Source of the DNA: Riptortus pedestris
Lineage: Eukaryota; Arthropoda; Insecta; Hemiptera; Alydidae
Length of the DNA: 64,000 nt
NCBI GenBank assembly: GCA_019009955.1
Contig: CM032229.1
Location: forward strand, 2,084,001 to 2,148,000
Direction: 5' to 3'
Shown: positions 11,981-26,100 of the stretch, piece by piece
Position numbering within the stretch: the first letter of the stretch is position 1
Layout: every line of letters begins with the position of its first letter
Position numbers and translations under genes: made by a program
The notes under the pieces: model-generated
Told to the model about the DNA's origin: nothing
Databases searched by the model: none
The model's input: only the letters and a program-made list of their open reading frames with translations

Positions 11981-13645
11981 TTAGCAGATTTCCCCCAAGG
12001 GAAATCAGCTTTCGAGGTTGTACTAATTACGTGATTTTCGAAAAATGTCCACTGTCCATCGATCCTGCCTAGTAGGTGACTATATCCACACACATATATA
12101 CTGTCTGTTACTGCTCTAGCGATCGCAGTTTGAGTTTAATCGTTGAAAGATCAAGTTCGTTAACGGCACAAATCAGACTGTGGGGGGGGGGACTTTCGAA
12201 AATTCGAAATATCTCCGTTATTATACGTCGGATCGAAACCAATATTTACAACCAATATCATTGTAAATTGGATTGTCTATAAATGTTTTAATACACGTAT
12301 TTTCACTAACATGAATTTTAACCGAGATATTTGAATTTTTTAGTTGTCAGCCTTCAGTAAATCCCCACTCATACTTATGCCATATTAATAATAAGCTGTT
12401 GTATTGTGAACCATACTATTTTAAGTGCAAATACTAAATATTGTTTTCATTGATTTCATATTGAGTGATGAAGTCATCGTTTAAGACTTTACGTTCTTAA
12501 CTCGTAAATGTTTATTTTGCCTATACCATACTCTTGTATTTAGCCGTTTCTATCGACACTAAATATCATATTTGTGGGGGGGGGGTTAGAGATTTGGGTA
12601 TTCAAAACTTCCAAATATCTCCGTTATAAAGAGTCGCTTCGTGAAATGTTATAGAACCATTCGTGTGAAACTATTAACGTTCTACAATAGTTGTTCTATA
12701 CATTTTTTCGTAAGTCAAATATTAAGCGAGTTATGAGCAATTTCAAAAATTTTCTTCAAATATCCATCGATCCTACCCAGGAGACGACGAAAATGAGGTC
12801 CGTTCAAAATTATATATATTATATTATTATTATATATATAGCGGTCGCAATTTTTGCTTGATCGTTACCAAACTCGATATTTAGGGAGTTTAGAGGAAGA
12901 GAATCTTGACAATTCGATATATCTCCGATAGTGTACCTCGGATCGAAAAATGTATAGAAGCAATCTTATAGTAAATTAACTTTACTATAAATATTTTTTG
13001 TATACATGTATTCCCTATCTTGAATAGTAACCGAGATATTTGCATTTTTCCGTTTTCAGTCTTCAGCAAACTCCCTCTTCTATTCATGTTTCATAAACAA
13101 TACTCGGTTATGTTATAAACCACATCATTCGAAGCTTAAATACCAAACATTATTTTCAACAGACATTTATTATACGAGATACAAACAAATATGTCCCCTT
13201 CTTAAGTTTCTCGATTACTTAAATTTGATTGATTGAGAAAAAAATAATTCTGATTTATAATAAATTACACTACTACATATAGTAAATAGTTTTCAATGAA
13301 ATTAATATGTTATATTCAGATATATTACAGTAATTGTTTTTCTTTCCGGTAAGAAGTAGGCAGAGCTGCTTGTTTACATTTCAGATGTTTTCCGTCGCGA
13401 GGTTTCTTATCATCGTTTGTATTTATTCACTTAATATTCACGGTGGTGTTGTATTACCGGTATATTTATCTATTGTTAATCTTCACTTGGGAAATCTGCT
13501 TAGTTTACGCAGCCCCTGCGTGACGGTCTTTTAAGTGTTTTCTTCATTTCAGGCAGAATTGACAGTCACTAGTTTGTTATACCAGCACGTTGAAATCTGC
13601 TTAGTTTACGCAGCCCCTGCGTGACTCACTTTCATTACTTCTCAT
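11981..13645 (-). mobile_element. Abundant family, nested/tandem reverse copies
   Basis: Starts with a clean hairpin (TTAGCAGATTTCCCCCAAGG). At least two copies are fused (second 3' block at 12750-12850, with (AT)n near 12815-12840). It ends with two 5' termini in a row, GCTTAGTTTACGCAGCCCCT at about 13498 and 13600. Confidence 0.75.
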
Positions 13646-14236
13646 CGAATGCCATAATGAAACACTTTTCAAGGAAGTCAATATAAAACTCCAGTAAGGC
13701 AGCGTTCCAGCAGCTTCTGGATCACAATATTAGGCCTCAATAATATTTGTAACTATAGAATTTACTATATGAAGGTTTTAATTCCAGGCAGAGTTCAGCC
13801 TTAACATACATTTTGCTGCCATAATCTTGGTTACATTCTCCATAAACATACACAACCTCGAAAATTAAAATATTTACGTTCCAAAAATTGCACTTCTCTG
13901 TTTCCGATTTCTTTCCAGCGTCTGTTGGCCTCAGAAACGAAACCTTTTCCTTGAGTCGTCGGCTTGCTCCACGCTCAGAGTGGATCTTTTACTGAAGAAG
14001 TTTTCTTATTTTCTTCCAATGCTACCAGCGGGGTGCGGGACTAAACCCTCAAAGCTATCAGAATTTGTTTTAGCCTTTAAAAAGTTTTGAGACACACTTT
14101 AGTCAATCTAAAAAGTTTCTTGTCTATGTATTGCCATGACATACTATATTATCCATTCATCCTTATCACCCCTCGAAGTATTATTTTATATTTTTTTACA
14201 CCTAGTAATTACAATAATGTACAATGTATGTTGCAG

Positions 14237-14371
14237 GTGGAGAAGAGGAGGAGTGGAGCGGAGGAGGGGAAGAGGAATCCAAGACAGACAGTCCTCCACA
14301 GCAAGGAGAGGGTGACGACAAGCAGAAAACTAAAGCCAAGACTGAGCCAAAACCAGAACTAGTCATATCAG
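14237..14371 (+). CDS. ush: FOG/ush exon A (acidic, low complexity)
   Basis: The exon follows a ..TTGCAG acceptor and ends TCAG/gtagct. It enters with two bases of a split codon and leaves with one, matching the next exon. It encodes a Gly/Glu-rich then Lys-rich stretch ([14 protein letters not shown], then [16 protein letters not shown]) that precedes the first finger. It has no domain of its own; the call rests on phase continuity and G+C content. The preceding exon was not found in the window. A minisatellite starts about 30 bases after the donor. Confidence 0.8.
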
Positions 14372-17300
14372 GTAGCTACAACAAGGATACTCGTATTAGG
14401 TTTCTCATAACTAGCTACTTAAATAACTCAGGTCATAACTAGCTACTAACATAGCTGATGTTGTAACTAGCTACTCATATCGCATAGGTCATAACTAGCT
14501 ACTTATATAGCTCAGGTCATAACTAGCTACTTATATAGCTCAGGTCATAACTAGCTACTTACATAGCTGATGTTGTAACTAGCTACTCATATCGCATAGG
14601 TCATAACTAGCTACTTATATAGCTCAGGTCATAACTAGCTACTTACATAGCTGATGTTGTAACTAGCTACTCATATCGCATAGGTCATAACTAGCTACTT
14701 ATATAGCTCAGGTCATAACTAGCTACTTACATAGCTGATGTTGTAACTAGCTACTCATATCGCATAGGTCATAACTAGCTACTTATATAGCTCAGGTCAT
14801 AACTAGCTACTCATACCACGAAATCATAACTAGCTACTTAAATAGCTCAGGTTATAACTAGCTACTTATATAGCTCAGGTCATAACTAGCTAGCTACTAA
14901 CTTACATAGCTCATGTTGTAACTAGCTACTCATATCGCATAGGTCATAACTAGCTACTTATATAGCTCAGGTCATAACTAGCTACTTACATAGCTGATGT
15001 AACTAGCTACTCATATTGTGTAAGTCATAACTAGCTACTCATATCACGAAATCATAACTAGCTACTTAAATAGCTCAGGTTATAACTAGCTACTTACATA
15101 GCTGATGTTGTAACTAGCTACTCATATCGCATAGGTCATAACTAGCTACTTATATAGCTCAGGTCATAACTAGCTACTTATATAGCTCAGGTCATAACTA
15201 GCTACTCATACCACGAAATCATAACTAGCTACTTAAATAGCTCAGGTTATAACTAGCTACTTATATAGCTCAGGTCATATCTAGCTACTTACATAGCTGA
15301 TGTAACTAGCTACTCATATTGTGTAAGTCATAACTAGCTACTTATATAGCTCAGGTCATAACTAGCTACTTATATAGCTCAGGTCATAACTAGCTACTTA
15401 CATAGCTGATGTAACTAGCTACTCATATTGTGTAAGTCATAACTAGCTACTTACATATAGAGAAAGGAGCCTCTCAGTGCAAACCTGGTGCCCAGAAGCA
15501 CTTTTTCTTTCCTATCTTAGGTTAGTTTAGCTTTAGTTAGCTAGTTGTAAGGGTAGTTTTAGGTCGCTTAGGATGGTCTTTCTTTCTATTAGCTGTGTCT
15601 CAGAAAAAAAAAAAAAAGCTACTTACATAGCTGATGTAACTAGCTACTCATATTGTGTAAGTCATAACTAGCTACTCATATCACGAAATCATAACTAGCT
15701 ACTTAAATAGCTCAGGTTATAACTAGCTACTCATACCATTTAAAAACGTTATGGTTGGTTAAGTGAGTAAACCTGAAATCATTTTCTCATTAAAATTTAA
15801 CAGCACAAATAGAAATAAAATGTAATAAATCTCAAGAGTAATTAATACAAATTACGTAAAATACTTAATTAGGTAATTAGTAGATGTGTTTATTATCATT
15901 CAATCTCCAACTTAATTTCGAAACGTAAATGAACTTGCCACCTAGGTGCGAGCTTGTTTTATAGTATAATATCAGGAGCATGTTTGGACTTGATCTTAAT
16001 TTCGTTCGAGTTAAATCGTGTAAAGGCGTCAAATGCAGAGCAACTCAAAACGTGCACGAAAAACTTGTGGGCTCCAACAGATTATCTTGTACCAGCTTGT
16101 ACACGCTTATTGGGTTGCCTAGTTTTACATCTTGTGCGAAAACTTATCAACTTGTTGAGTTTTTTAAAAGTACAACAATAATTCTACAATAATATTAGTC
16201 GTTCTTATAACAAGTTAGTACACGTGCACACACAGCTTGTACATTATCTAGGAAGTGCCAAATTTTAGGCCTAGACGACCCCCAAAATCAGTTTTCGTTT
16301 ATATCGACCTCTGGGATACCGATTTCTACCCCAAGTGGTTGATATAGACAATTTTGGGAATACCGGATGTAGGTCATAACCATGAATTGGTATCGGGTAA
16401 GTCCTAGCTAGGACTCATATCATACAGGTTATGGCTAGGTATTCATATTAAATAAATCATAAACTAGTTATTGGAATTATTTTCGTCAGCAACAGGTAGT
16501 CATATCAAGTAGGCAGTAGTTTAATTTAAATATTCTGTTGAAGATCCGATTTTCCAGTTAATGATATCAACTGTTAGTTTAAGATGAACTGTTGGCCACA
16601 CTGATTTATTTCCCTTCGAAATACTTTCTTCCTTTGGACAAGATATCTCTGTTATTATTATCGAAAATATACATGACCGACACTATCGAAAATACAGTTT
16701 TGTACAAATGTAACGTTATATTCAACGTCCAGAATAATTGGATAAATTTTAATAATAATCTAGATTTTTGAACTTTTCAAAATTTTACAAAATTTACAGT
16801 TTCCATAAATTCCCTTTCCGGCCCATTGTAACTCACTTATTGCACCTGAGTCACATGTCGACTTTAACTTTAAGTTCATGTCAGCATAGTTTTCCTATTA
16901 CAGAAAAAAAATGAACTGCAATTTGTGTCAGATGAGTAGCGTGTGCAGCACGGTTGTGTAGTTTCATTGGCTTAGGCCCCTAGGTAATGGAAATATCTGT
17001 TTTTGACATGGCACAAACATTTAAGAATTTTTTACTCGGCCAGAAGTGCAGCCTGTTCGGGCTGCATGAGAGTCTTACTGATCTGGGTCAAATGTTCGGC
17101 CTTCTTCTCAGGAAATATGCATAGCAGGATAACTTACCCCTAAATTCTAGATTCATTCCCTTCCACTCGTTTGGCAATGATGTTCATTTCCCCTTCTCAA
17201 AAGGACTTATCGCTAGAAAACAAAGTGCCCATGTTCATTCAAGTATATGTTTTAATCTCCAGAACCAGTGGAAGTGGGCTTCTTCTTCTCTGTTTATCTA

Positions 17301-20300
17301 CCTTCTTTCCTGTGATCTCCCTTATGGCAGAAAGGTTTTTGGTGTAACCAGGTATAAGTGACTCTTTCACCTGCACTATAAGTTCAAATCTCTGACCTTA
17401 AGGTCAATAGTAGTATAGGTGACTATAAGGTCAAACTACGTTTTGACCTTGCCCAGGTCGCAGATTATTTTTTTCGCAGTTGACATATCTTATCTATCAT
17501 TTCAATTACCTCATTTAGATCTTTCACACTGGATTTACTTTGAGTCTAACTTGTTCCGATGATTCTGCACCAGTTCCATATTTACATTGTTTCTAATCTA
17601 TTATAACCTAGAGTGGCGAGTTCGATTCTCGCCTGAGCAAATTATGTAGTGACGGAATTCATCCTTAGTCTCACCCTGGCTAGAAAAGGGTGGTAACCTG
17701 TAGATAACCCGTCCCAATTAGCCTGAGTAACCAAAAGTGGACGTCAATAAATAATAAAAAAATAATCTATTAAATTTCCTTCTGTGTGGATCATATTTTG
17801 ACTCCCGTAAAGTAGTTCACTGACTTAACAGAACTTGTTTTTGGTATTCATACATATATATTTCCTACTTAAAATACTCCTTTTGCTTTGGAAGATTGTT
17901 GAGCGAGGCCTATTCTTCTATCACTTCAACTGTCCTCTCATTGTCGCCAATCATAAGGCCTCCGTGAATCAAAACACCTTCATTTTTTCATGTATAATGC
18001 TTCTAATTTTAATAAGTATTTTATTATTACATATTACCGCATTTTCATTTTATCAACTATTTATATATTTCAAGACTTATTTATTAAGCTTATATATCCT
18101 ATTTGTTGGCCATTCCTATATTTTTTTTTACCTTCCTTCTTTTTTGTTTTGTAGTCAATTATGCATTAGCTCTTTTTTGTTCTTAGTTCTACTTTTTTCT
18201 CTTATTATGTTATTTTTTAATTTGAATTCTTGTATATTTTTTTATTGTTGATAATTCAGGAGAGTTCTTTAGAAGTCAAGCTTATTAACTAAACTATACC
18301 GTTTTTACAATTATTCTGTCCCAGATAAAAAGAAGGGGAAAAATACAACTTAGAGCACCAATGATAATATATGAGGAAAAATATGTTTACAGATTAAAAT
18401 TAAAAGCTAACCAATAGTATATATACAAAATATAAATAAATAATAAAAAATTAATATTTACAGTTAAAATGTATAGAAATTAGAATAAATAATATCAAAT
18501 CGAAGTCAAATTACATTTTTTAAAAAAGAGCAAGTAAAAGAACACAGACGGGAAGAGAACGATGTATATAAAATCGCATAAAATGAAGAAAAAATGTTTT
18601 ATATTTATCCTCCGGTGTGGGTTATTTCACTTGTTTTTGCTTTTTAAATTAAAAACAAAATTAATTTGACTATTCGGGTTTTACTATTTATTCGATTTTT
18701 ATTCATTTTAACTGTAAATTTTCATTTCTTATTATTTATTTACCGATTTTCACTATTTATTTAAAGGTAAGCTTTTAATATTAATGTTAAGGAGTAAAAA
18801 TATTTTTCTTCATACATTATCTGTAAATGTTCACTGAGACAGTAATTTGTATTTTTTCTTTATGTTTTATGTTCTAATTCTAATGTTTATCCTTCAATAT
18901 GTGCATATATTACTTATTTCAATTCAATGACAGCTTATATGACGTTTTAATTGGGAAATGTTAGGCAGCAGGGCACTGATGGAGTGTAAGTTCTGAAAGT
19001 GCTGTGTCGCAAAGAATAAATAATTGCGAAGGAACGAGGCCTTACTTCCCTGATAAGTGCCTAGGTTCAGGAGCTAAGCGCAACTAAATTTACGGAGTGT
19101 GCACGGAAGCAGTTGATCATGGATTTAGAACTTTTCATGTACTTATGAGCCTGTACTAAAGGAGTATACTAATTAGGAATGTAATATTGAGTATGTTATA
19201 TGTTGCAGGTAGCTCGCTGTACACGTGTGGCCCATGCGGTATCAGGTTCTCCTCTGCCAGCACCCTGGAAGCACACCAAGCATACTACTGCTCTCACAGG
19301 CCTCCCAAGGGTATATACTATATTATACAATACATGGATCTTAGTATATAAACCCGGTCACGCAGGGGCTGCGGAAACTAAGCAGGGGTTCCTTCGAAGG
19401 GTGGGTGGAGAAGTGGTCCAGGGGAAGGGGTTAAAAATGAAAAATCTCCGCTATTATGAGACGGATCGAAAAATGTGATTTAACCAAATTTAAAATGTCT
19501 TGTTCCAAATTTAAATTACTAAAAGTTGTGTCTTATTCATTTTAGCAGATTTCCCTTAAGGGAAATCAGCTGTTGAGGTCGTACTCATGACGCGATTTTC
19601 GAAAATTTTCTTCAAATGTCCATCGATCCTACCCAGGAGATGACGAAAATGAGGACCGATATTTGGCTGTTATCGCTCTAGCGGTCGCAATTTTTGTTTG
19701 ATCGTTACGAAACTCGATATTTAACCGTTTTATGTAAAAAGACAGATACAGTTCGTTAATGGCTGAAATCGGACCAGAGGGAGGGGGGGGGGTTAGAGGG
19801 GGGATTTTCGAAAATTCAAAATATCTCCGTTATTATGCATCGGATCGAAAAATTGTATAGAACTAATCGTATTGCAAATTAAATTTACTATAAATATTGA
19901 TATATACATTTATTCTCTATCTTGAATATTGACCGAGATATTTGCATTTTTATGAAGTCGGCCATCTTCGTCATTTCTTGGCTCAGGCGGAAGCTTCTTC
20001 TAACCTGTCGTTTCTAACCTTACCTTACCTTCGTTACTTTGTGAGATTTATGCAAATACGTTCTGTTCATCAGCCCCCCCCCTTCTTTAGTTCTTGGACT
20101 ACTGAAATTTGAGTTATTAAAATATAAATTATTCTTACAATTCAGAAGCCGTTTCAGTTGGGAATTTATTTTAATTAACTGAAAGATTTCTCATTATCTA
20201 ATCACGGTGGTATTGTGCAGATTTCTCTATTGTAAAATTTCACACAATGGAAATCTGCTTAGTTTACTCAGCCCCTGCGTGACGGACTTTTTTTTTTTCT

Positions 20301-21248
20301 TACGACTCACGGTTGCCAAGAGAAGGACAATTTTAGTGTTTTAGCGGGTTTTCATTGGAATAGGGAGCTACTTATTTATTTATTTATTATTTATTTGAGA
20401 TACTGCTACAATGACGATTCATCATTTTAACATGTTAGAATATAATTTTACAAAATTAAATAAATATTAAAATCTTTACAAAGCTAAATTTACAAATGTA
20501 TAAAATAAATATTACTTCCAATATACAGTAAATAGTAATGTGTTTTTTGGTCTATGGATATTGTTAAATATTTCAATAATAAGGGGATTGGTGGAGTATA
20601 TCAAGTGACTTTATTGAACTTAATGAAACTGTACAAATGTTGTGATGTTAGATAGTCCTAAGAGTATAGCCTGTAATTCTGCCGTGTATATTGTATTGTA
20701 GTCATGTAGTTTTTTGTGCACAGCATTGTCCCCTACCACTGCAGCAATACCAGTCACATAGTCGGTTTTGGATGCGTCTGTGAATATAAAATAAAGTCCA
20801 TCACGCGGGGGCTGCGTAAACTAAGCAGATTTCCCACGTGAAGTTTTACAGTAGAGAAATCTGCCCAATAACAAGTGTAGTAGTAAGGGATCTCTAGACA
20901 TATTCACGACGGACAAATAGTTATGGCCGCCAGAGCTCTCTTCGGAAAGTACCGAACATATCCGACTCCTGCTGACCGCACACAGAATACAATTGCAAAT
21001 ATTTCGGTTAATATTCAAGATACAGAATAAATGTATAGAACAATACGATTGATGATATACAATTTTTCGATCCGACGCATAATAACGGAGATATTTCGAT
21101 TTTTCAAAAATCCTCCCTTCTAAACCCCCCCTCCCACTGGTCCGATTTCAGCCATTAACGAACTTGATCTTTCTTTTTACGTAAAACGATTAAATTCCGA
21201 GTTTGGTAACGATCAAACAAATATTGCGACCGCTAGAGCGGTAACAGG

Positions 21249-21304
<56 letters not shown>

Positions 21305-21305
21305 C

Positions 21306-21336
<31 letters not shown>

Positions 21337-22988
21337 TAATTTTGAACGGACCTCACTTTCGTCATCTCCTGGGTAGGATCGATGGACAATTGAAGAACTT
21401 TTTCGAAACTCGCGTCATGAGTACGACCTCAATAGCTGATTTCCCTTAAGGGAAATCTGCTAATATGACTCTCTCTGGTCTAATGTGTGTTACTATTCGT
21501 CGGATCGAAATATTATATAGAACCAATGTTATTGCAAATTAAATTTACTGTAAATAATGTTATATTTATTCTGTATCTTGAATATTAACCGAGATATTTG
21601 CATTTTTCTGTTTTCAGCTTCTGAGATGAGATCGGCTAACTTCGGGTCTAGTCGTGAGTTTCCGTCAAGAGCTAGTTCGGGCCGTTCCCATAACTGTTCG
21701 ACTCTCTATTCTGAAATTTCTTTCATTGTATAACTTCACGTGGGAAATCTGCGTGGTTTACGCAGCCCCTGCGTGACGGACTTTTTAGTGTATTTAGAAA
21801 GGGAAATATTTATATCATGTTCATTACTGACTGACCAAGGGGGAAGTTATTTTGTCTGTAATTTGAAATATGAATTTCAGGTATTTTCAGGGGTTTCTGT
21901 GCTGTAGTATTTCTTTGGTATGTATCAAGAAGAGGTTTATTTGAGTAATTAAGACATGGGCTATTTGATCATCAAATAAGAAGCTATCGAGGTTGCTCGT
22001 ACGACACAGTTCCACAAAAAGCCCCTCTTATCATCGCCGGCGGGCAAGTCCGTTGTAGAAGTATATATAATGATTAACCCGTTGTGAATCATGGGTTGTA
22101 TTTATTGTTGTTCACAATGAGTGTTACATTACAACTGATAGGGGCCAATATGATACTAGAAGGCTAGCCTTGGAAGGCATAGATGGATATGTTATCGGTT
22201 CGGACAGCCATCTGGTTATCGTCCACCAGCATAGGGCTTCCTTCTCTCCCAACAACTAGATTAGGGAAACATCATCTCGGATTCAGTAGATTGTTGTTAG
22301 TATCCAGTTGCAAAGCCACTACACAAATATAGTCCAAGTCTTCTGGGGCAAACCACTGACTTGCTACGCCAAGGGCTCCAAGCTCTGGATTACATGCAAA
22401 TAGGGAACACTACTGATTTTATCACCTACTAGCTGTAGTAGTGAAATTGCCGTTACAATTACTTCAGTTGAAAAATGTAGTTGCCCATTATCAATAACTA
22501 ATTACTGCAGTCGTAATTGTAACTATATTTCAACTAATGGAGTTATAACTTGTAACTTGTAATTCTAATTACTATTTTGAGGAATTCTGCTAGACGGTTA
22601 GCTGGTTGGCTGGTTGTGCCCTTACCGACTCTTAAATTCAACTTCACGTAAGTTCTTCCCGTACCATTTCCTTGCCTAAGGAAAGAGGATGATGTATACA
22701 TAAGAGAGTGTGTGAAAGAGAGAGAGAGTCAGTAAGAGGGAGAGGTGTGTGTGTGAGAGAGAGAGAGAGAGAGTGTGTGTGAGAGAGAGAGTGTGTGTGA
22801 GAGAGAGAGAGAGTGTGTGTGAGAGAGAGAGAGAGAGTGTGTGAGAGAGAGAGAGAGTGTGTGTGAGAGAGAGAGAGAGAGTGTGTGAGAGAGAGAGAGA
22901 GAGTGTGTGTGAGAGAGAGAGAGAGTGTGAGAGAGAGAGAGAGAGTGTGTGTGAGAGAGAGAGAGAGTGTGTGAGAGAGAGAGAGAGA

Positions 22989-23028
<40 letters not shown>

Positions 23029-23136
23029 AAGGTTCGGTGGCCCCTGTCACCGGCTATCTACATGAGTCATCGGTTCCTAGTAGATGGATCACCTGCCATA
23101 CTCCCTACCCTACCTTTTCTCCATGTGTGTGTAAGC

Positions 23137-23198
<62 letters not shown>

Positions 23199-26100
23199 GT
23201 GGAGTTGTAAGCGGACCGTCTATTTATTTCATAGTTTTTTAGAACCATTATGACTAAAAGTTATTATTATTTATTAACGTCCATTATGCTTAATTGGGAC
23301 CACTGATTGAGTAAAAGTGGAGGCCTACAAAAGGGAAACCACAAAAAAAAAAACATTTAAATAACTCTGTTTTTTTTTTTTGTGTTCCAGACATGTATGT
23401 ATACAACAACGGTTGTACTAAATTAGAATTTCACAAGATTGGTTCTACACAATTTCTCGATCCTACGTATATAATAAAGGGTATATTTAAAATTGTCGAA
23501 ATTTCCCCTCTAACCCCTCTATTAGGTTTATTCAATGTCAGAAATTAACAAACTTTAAATCGACCAGTTTGGTAACTATCAAACTATAATTACGACCGCT
23601 AAAGCTGTAGCAGACAAGAGTGTATGTACAAATTTGAACGGGCCTTATTTTCGTCGTCTCCTGGGTAGGAACAATGAACATTTGAAGACATATTTCGAAG
23701 GTCGCACCATGAGAACTACCTCAATAGCAGATTTCCCTTAAGTGAGATCTGCTAAAATAAATCAGCTATTATGCAGTTACTGAGTGTACCTACCATCGAC
23801 ATGTGAGCTGGACTAGAGGCCCACATTCGAGCATTACTTAGACTTGCCATTGGGGGGTATGTGAAGGTCATCAAGGTACACAGCTGTCTGGGCCTAACAC
23901 CTTTGTCAGCTGACTGTATATATGACTCCATTAGTGGCTGCTGTGGCTTTGCTCAACTCTCTCACCGTCCCAATGATCAGTCTTACTCCCCCCTCTTACT
24001 TAAGACTTGCTAAACTCTTCTTCTTCGTGTGGGCTTACTTCAATTTGAGAACCCGCCTAGAGGTGACAGGAACAACTAAAACAAAAAAAAAAAAACTTCG
24101 CGTTCGCAAATACTTACCAATAGAAACATGGCTATCTACTTAAAGCCTTTAATTCTACTTCATTTTTTCAGTGACTAGTTAAAACATAGGAGATTTCCAT
24201 AGCACAATATCCTGGATGTCAGGCTGATAACTTGTGACTAGTTTCATAACAAAAAATGGCTTGGAGGGAGGGGGGTTGTATCGCACCACCTGAGATAATT
24301 AAAGAGCTACTTGAAGTTCTCGATATTTGGTCTTTATTGTCATAACAATGCGGTAGAGCACTTGATCTTAAATTAATGCTAATAGTATACCTGCGCTTCA
24401 TCGTGTGCCATAGGGTCTAATATAGTCCATTTTCTCGGGATTTGGGCTGGCTGGTGGAGGTCCATCATCAACGGAAGGATCAAAAGGTCAATCACGTCAA
24501 CTCTTTATGAAGATAAAGAGTGGAGGTGTTTGAGCTTTTGATCCTTCCGTTGATAGTCCATATTATTTAGGAAGTCTAGGTAAGCCAATACTTCTTTTTT
24601 CCAGATTGTGTTGTATTTGTACGTTTTCGGTTTTATATTTTAATTTTATTTAGACATCTAACAGTAGGCTGGTGAGGAATTCAAATGTTTAAAACCATTT
24701 TGACAATGGAGTCTGATGTACATTTAATACTCAGTACATAGCAAATTTCTTCATGGTTATTATTTGTAATGGATATCAGGGAGGTGACTTAATATTATTG
24801 TAGCACTGCCAAACCATATTTACTATGAGTGATATGCCTAATAGTGTCTGATGCCTGCAGGAGAGGGAGAGAGCGGAGGGGAGGAGAGGGAGAGAGAGCG
24901 AGAGAGGGAGGAGAGTGGGGGAGAGTCGAGCTGCGGCGAACCTCCCGCCAAAAACCCTAGGTCCGGCAAACTATACAGGTATGCAGCTTATTTTATTTTA
25001 TTATATTATTATAAAGACATTTCTCAGGCCTATCATGGTCGCTGCGGCTCGGGTCCTTCAACGACTGTAGGGCCACATACTAAGTATACCTAATGGAATT
25101 ATAGATTTTATCCTGAAGGTGATTTCTTCAGTTTTCCAGTACACACATAAAGAAAAATTGACTTCATATTAAATTGCTGCGTAGGATTTAGTCGCCAGAG
25201 GTCTTCTTAGCACTTCTAAATCTGCCTTCAGCCTTACAACAATTATAGAAGAAACGTCCACGCTAAGTTCATTTATTATTTTGGGATCTGCCAATTGCGA
25301 AGATCAGCGTGGAGTTCTTTGTACAGGATACTCATTTGGCAAATCCTATACAGACTGTGTGTAACCTCAGGAGGACGGAAATGGAATAAGAAGGTACCTA
25401 GCCGTCAAGCCTCAAACCATATCACTTCGAACCTCGAGGCTTAATGATGGAATGGAACAGTCCTACTACTCCAACAAAGCCTCAGTACTCTGGTTATCGC
25501 CTCCTTAAATGATACTATTAGTGACCGAAAGGGTTGAAAACCCCCCTTCTTTAATCATTTCTGACACCTCTGACTGAGTCTGTAACGACGAACACCATGT
25601 CTGTGACTGGCGATCTCAAAGTAGATCCAGACACCAGTCATCAGTTTCTGACCTAACTGGTTGTTGGCGAGGGCTTCCTACGTGCTACCAGAATGGTCCA
25701 ACCTCAAAGCATACTGCAAGACTGCTCCTCCTCTGTGTACCACCCCATAGGTTCTCCCTAGACATGAGAACGGAGGACGCCACCAACAAAACCCGATGGG
25801 GATGGTTCCGATGTTACACCCAACTCCTCTATTTCCTAACAATATTAATAATAAAACTACCCAATTCCACCATCCCCCTCCCCCATTCCTGGTCCGATTT
25901 CAACAGTCCTACTATTCCAACATACCCTCAGTATTCTGGTAATCACCTAATTAAATGAGACTATCATTGTCGTATGTGACCTTTAACCATTGAGGTTGTA
26001 ACGACGACCACCACGTCTGTGACTAGCAACCACCTAGACACCATCTCGGCCCCCTTTGCACCATGTGTTTCTGGTCTATCAGATTTTTAACGAGCTCTTC

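Noticed and set aside
14402..15742. CRISPR-like array of regularly spaced repeats
   Set aside because: The units are contiguous 27-29 bp monomers without unique spacers, the context is a eukaryotic intron, and no cas genes are present.
17835..18251. 138-codon plus-strand ORF rich in Phe/Leu resembling a membrane protein
   Set aside because: It overlaps an antisense non-LTR remnant and AT-rich sequence; hydrophobicity follows from T-rich codons.
22644..23210. Long open frames of repeated Ser-Leu, Arg-Glu or Ile-Tyr dipeptides on both strands
   Set aside because: They are translations of (GA)n, (GT)n and (AT)n microsatellites, with no conserved sequence, splice signals or stops expected in such tracts.
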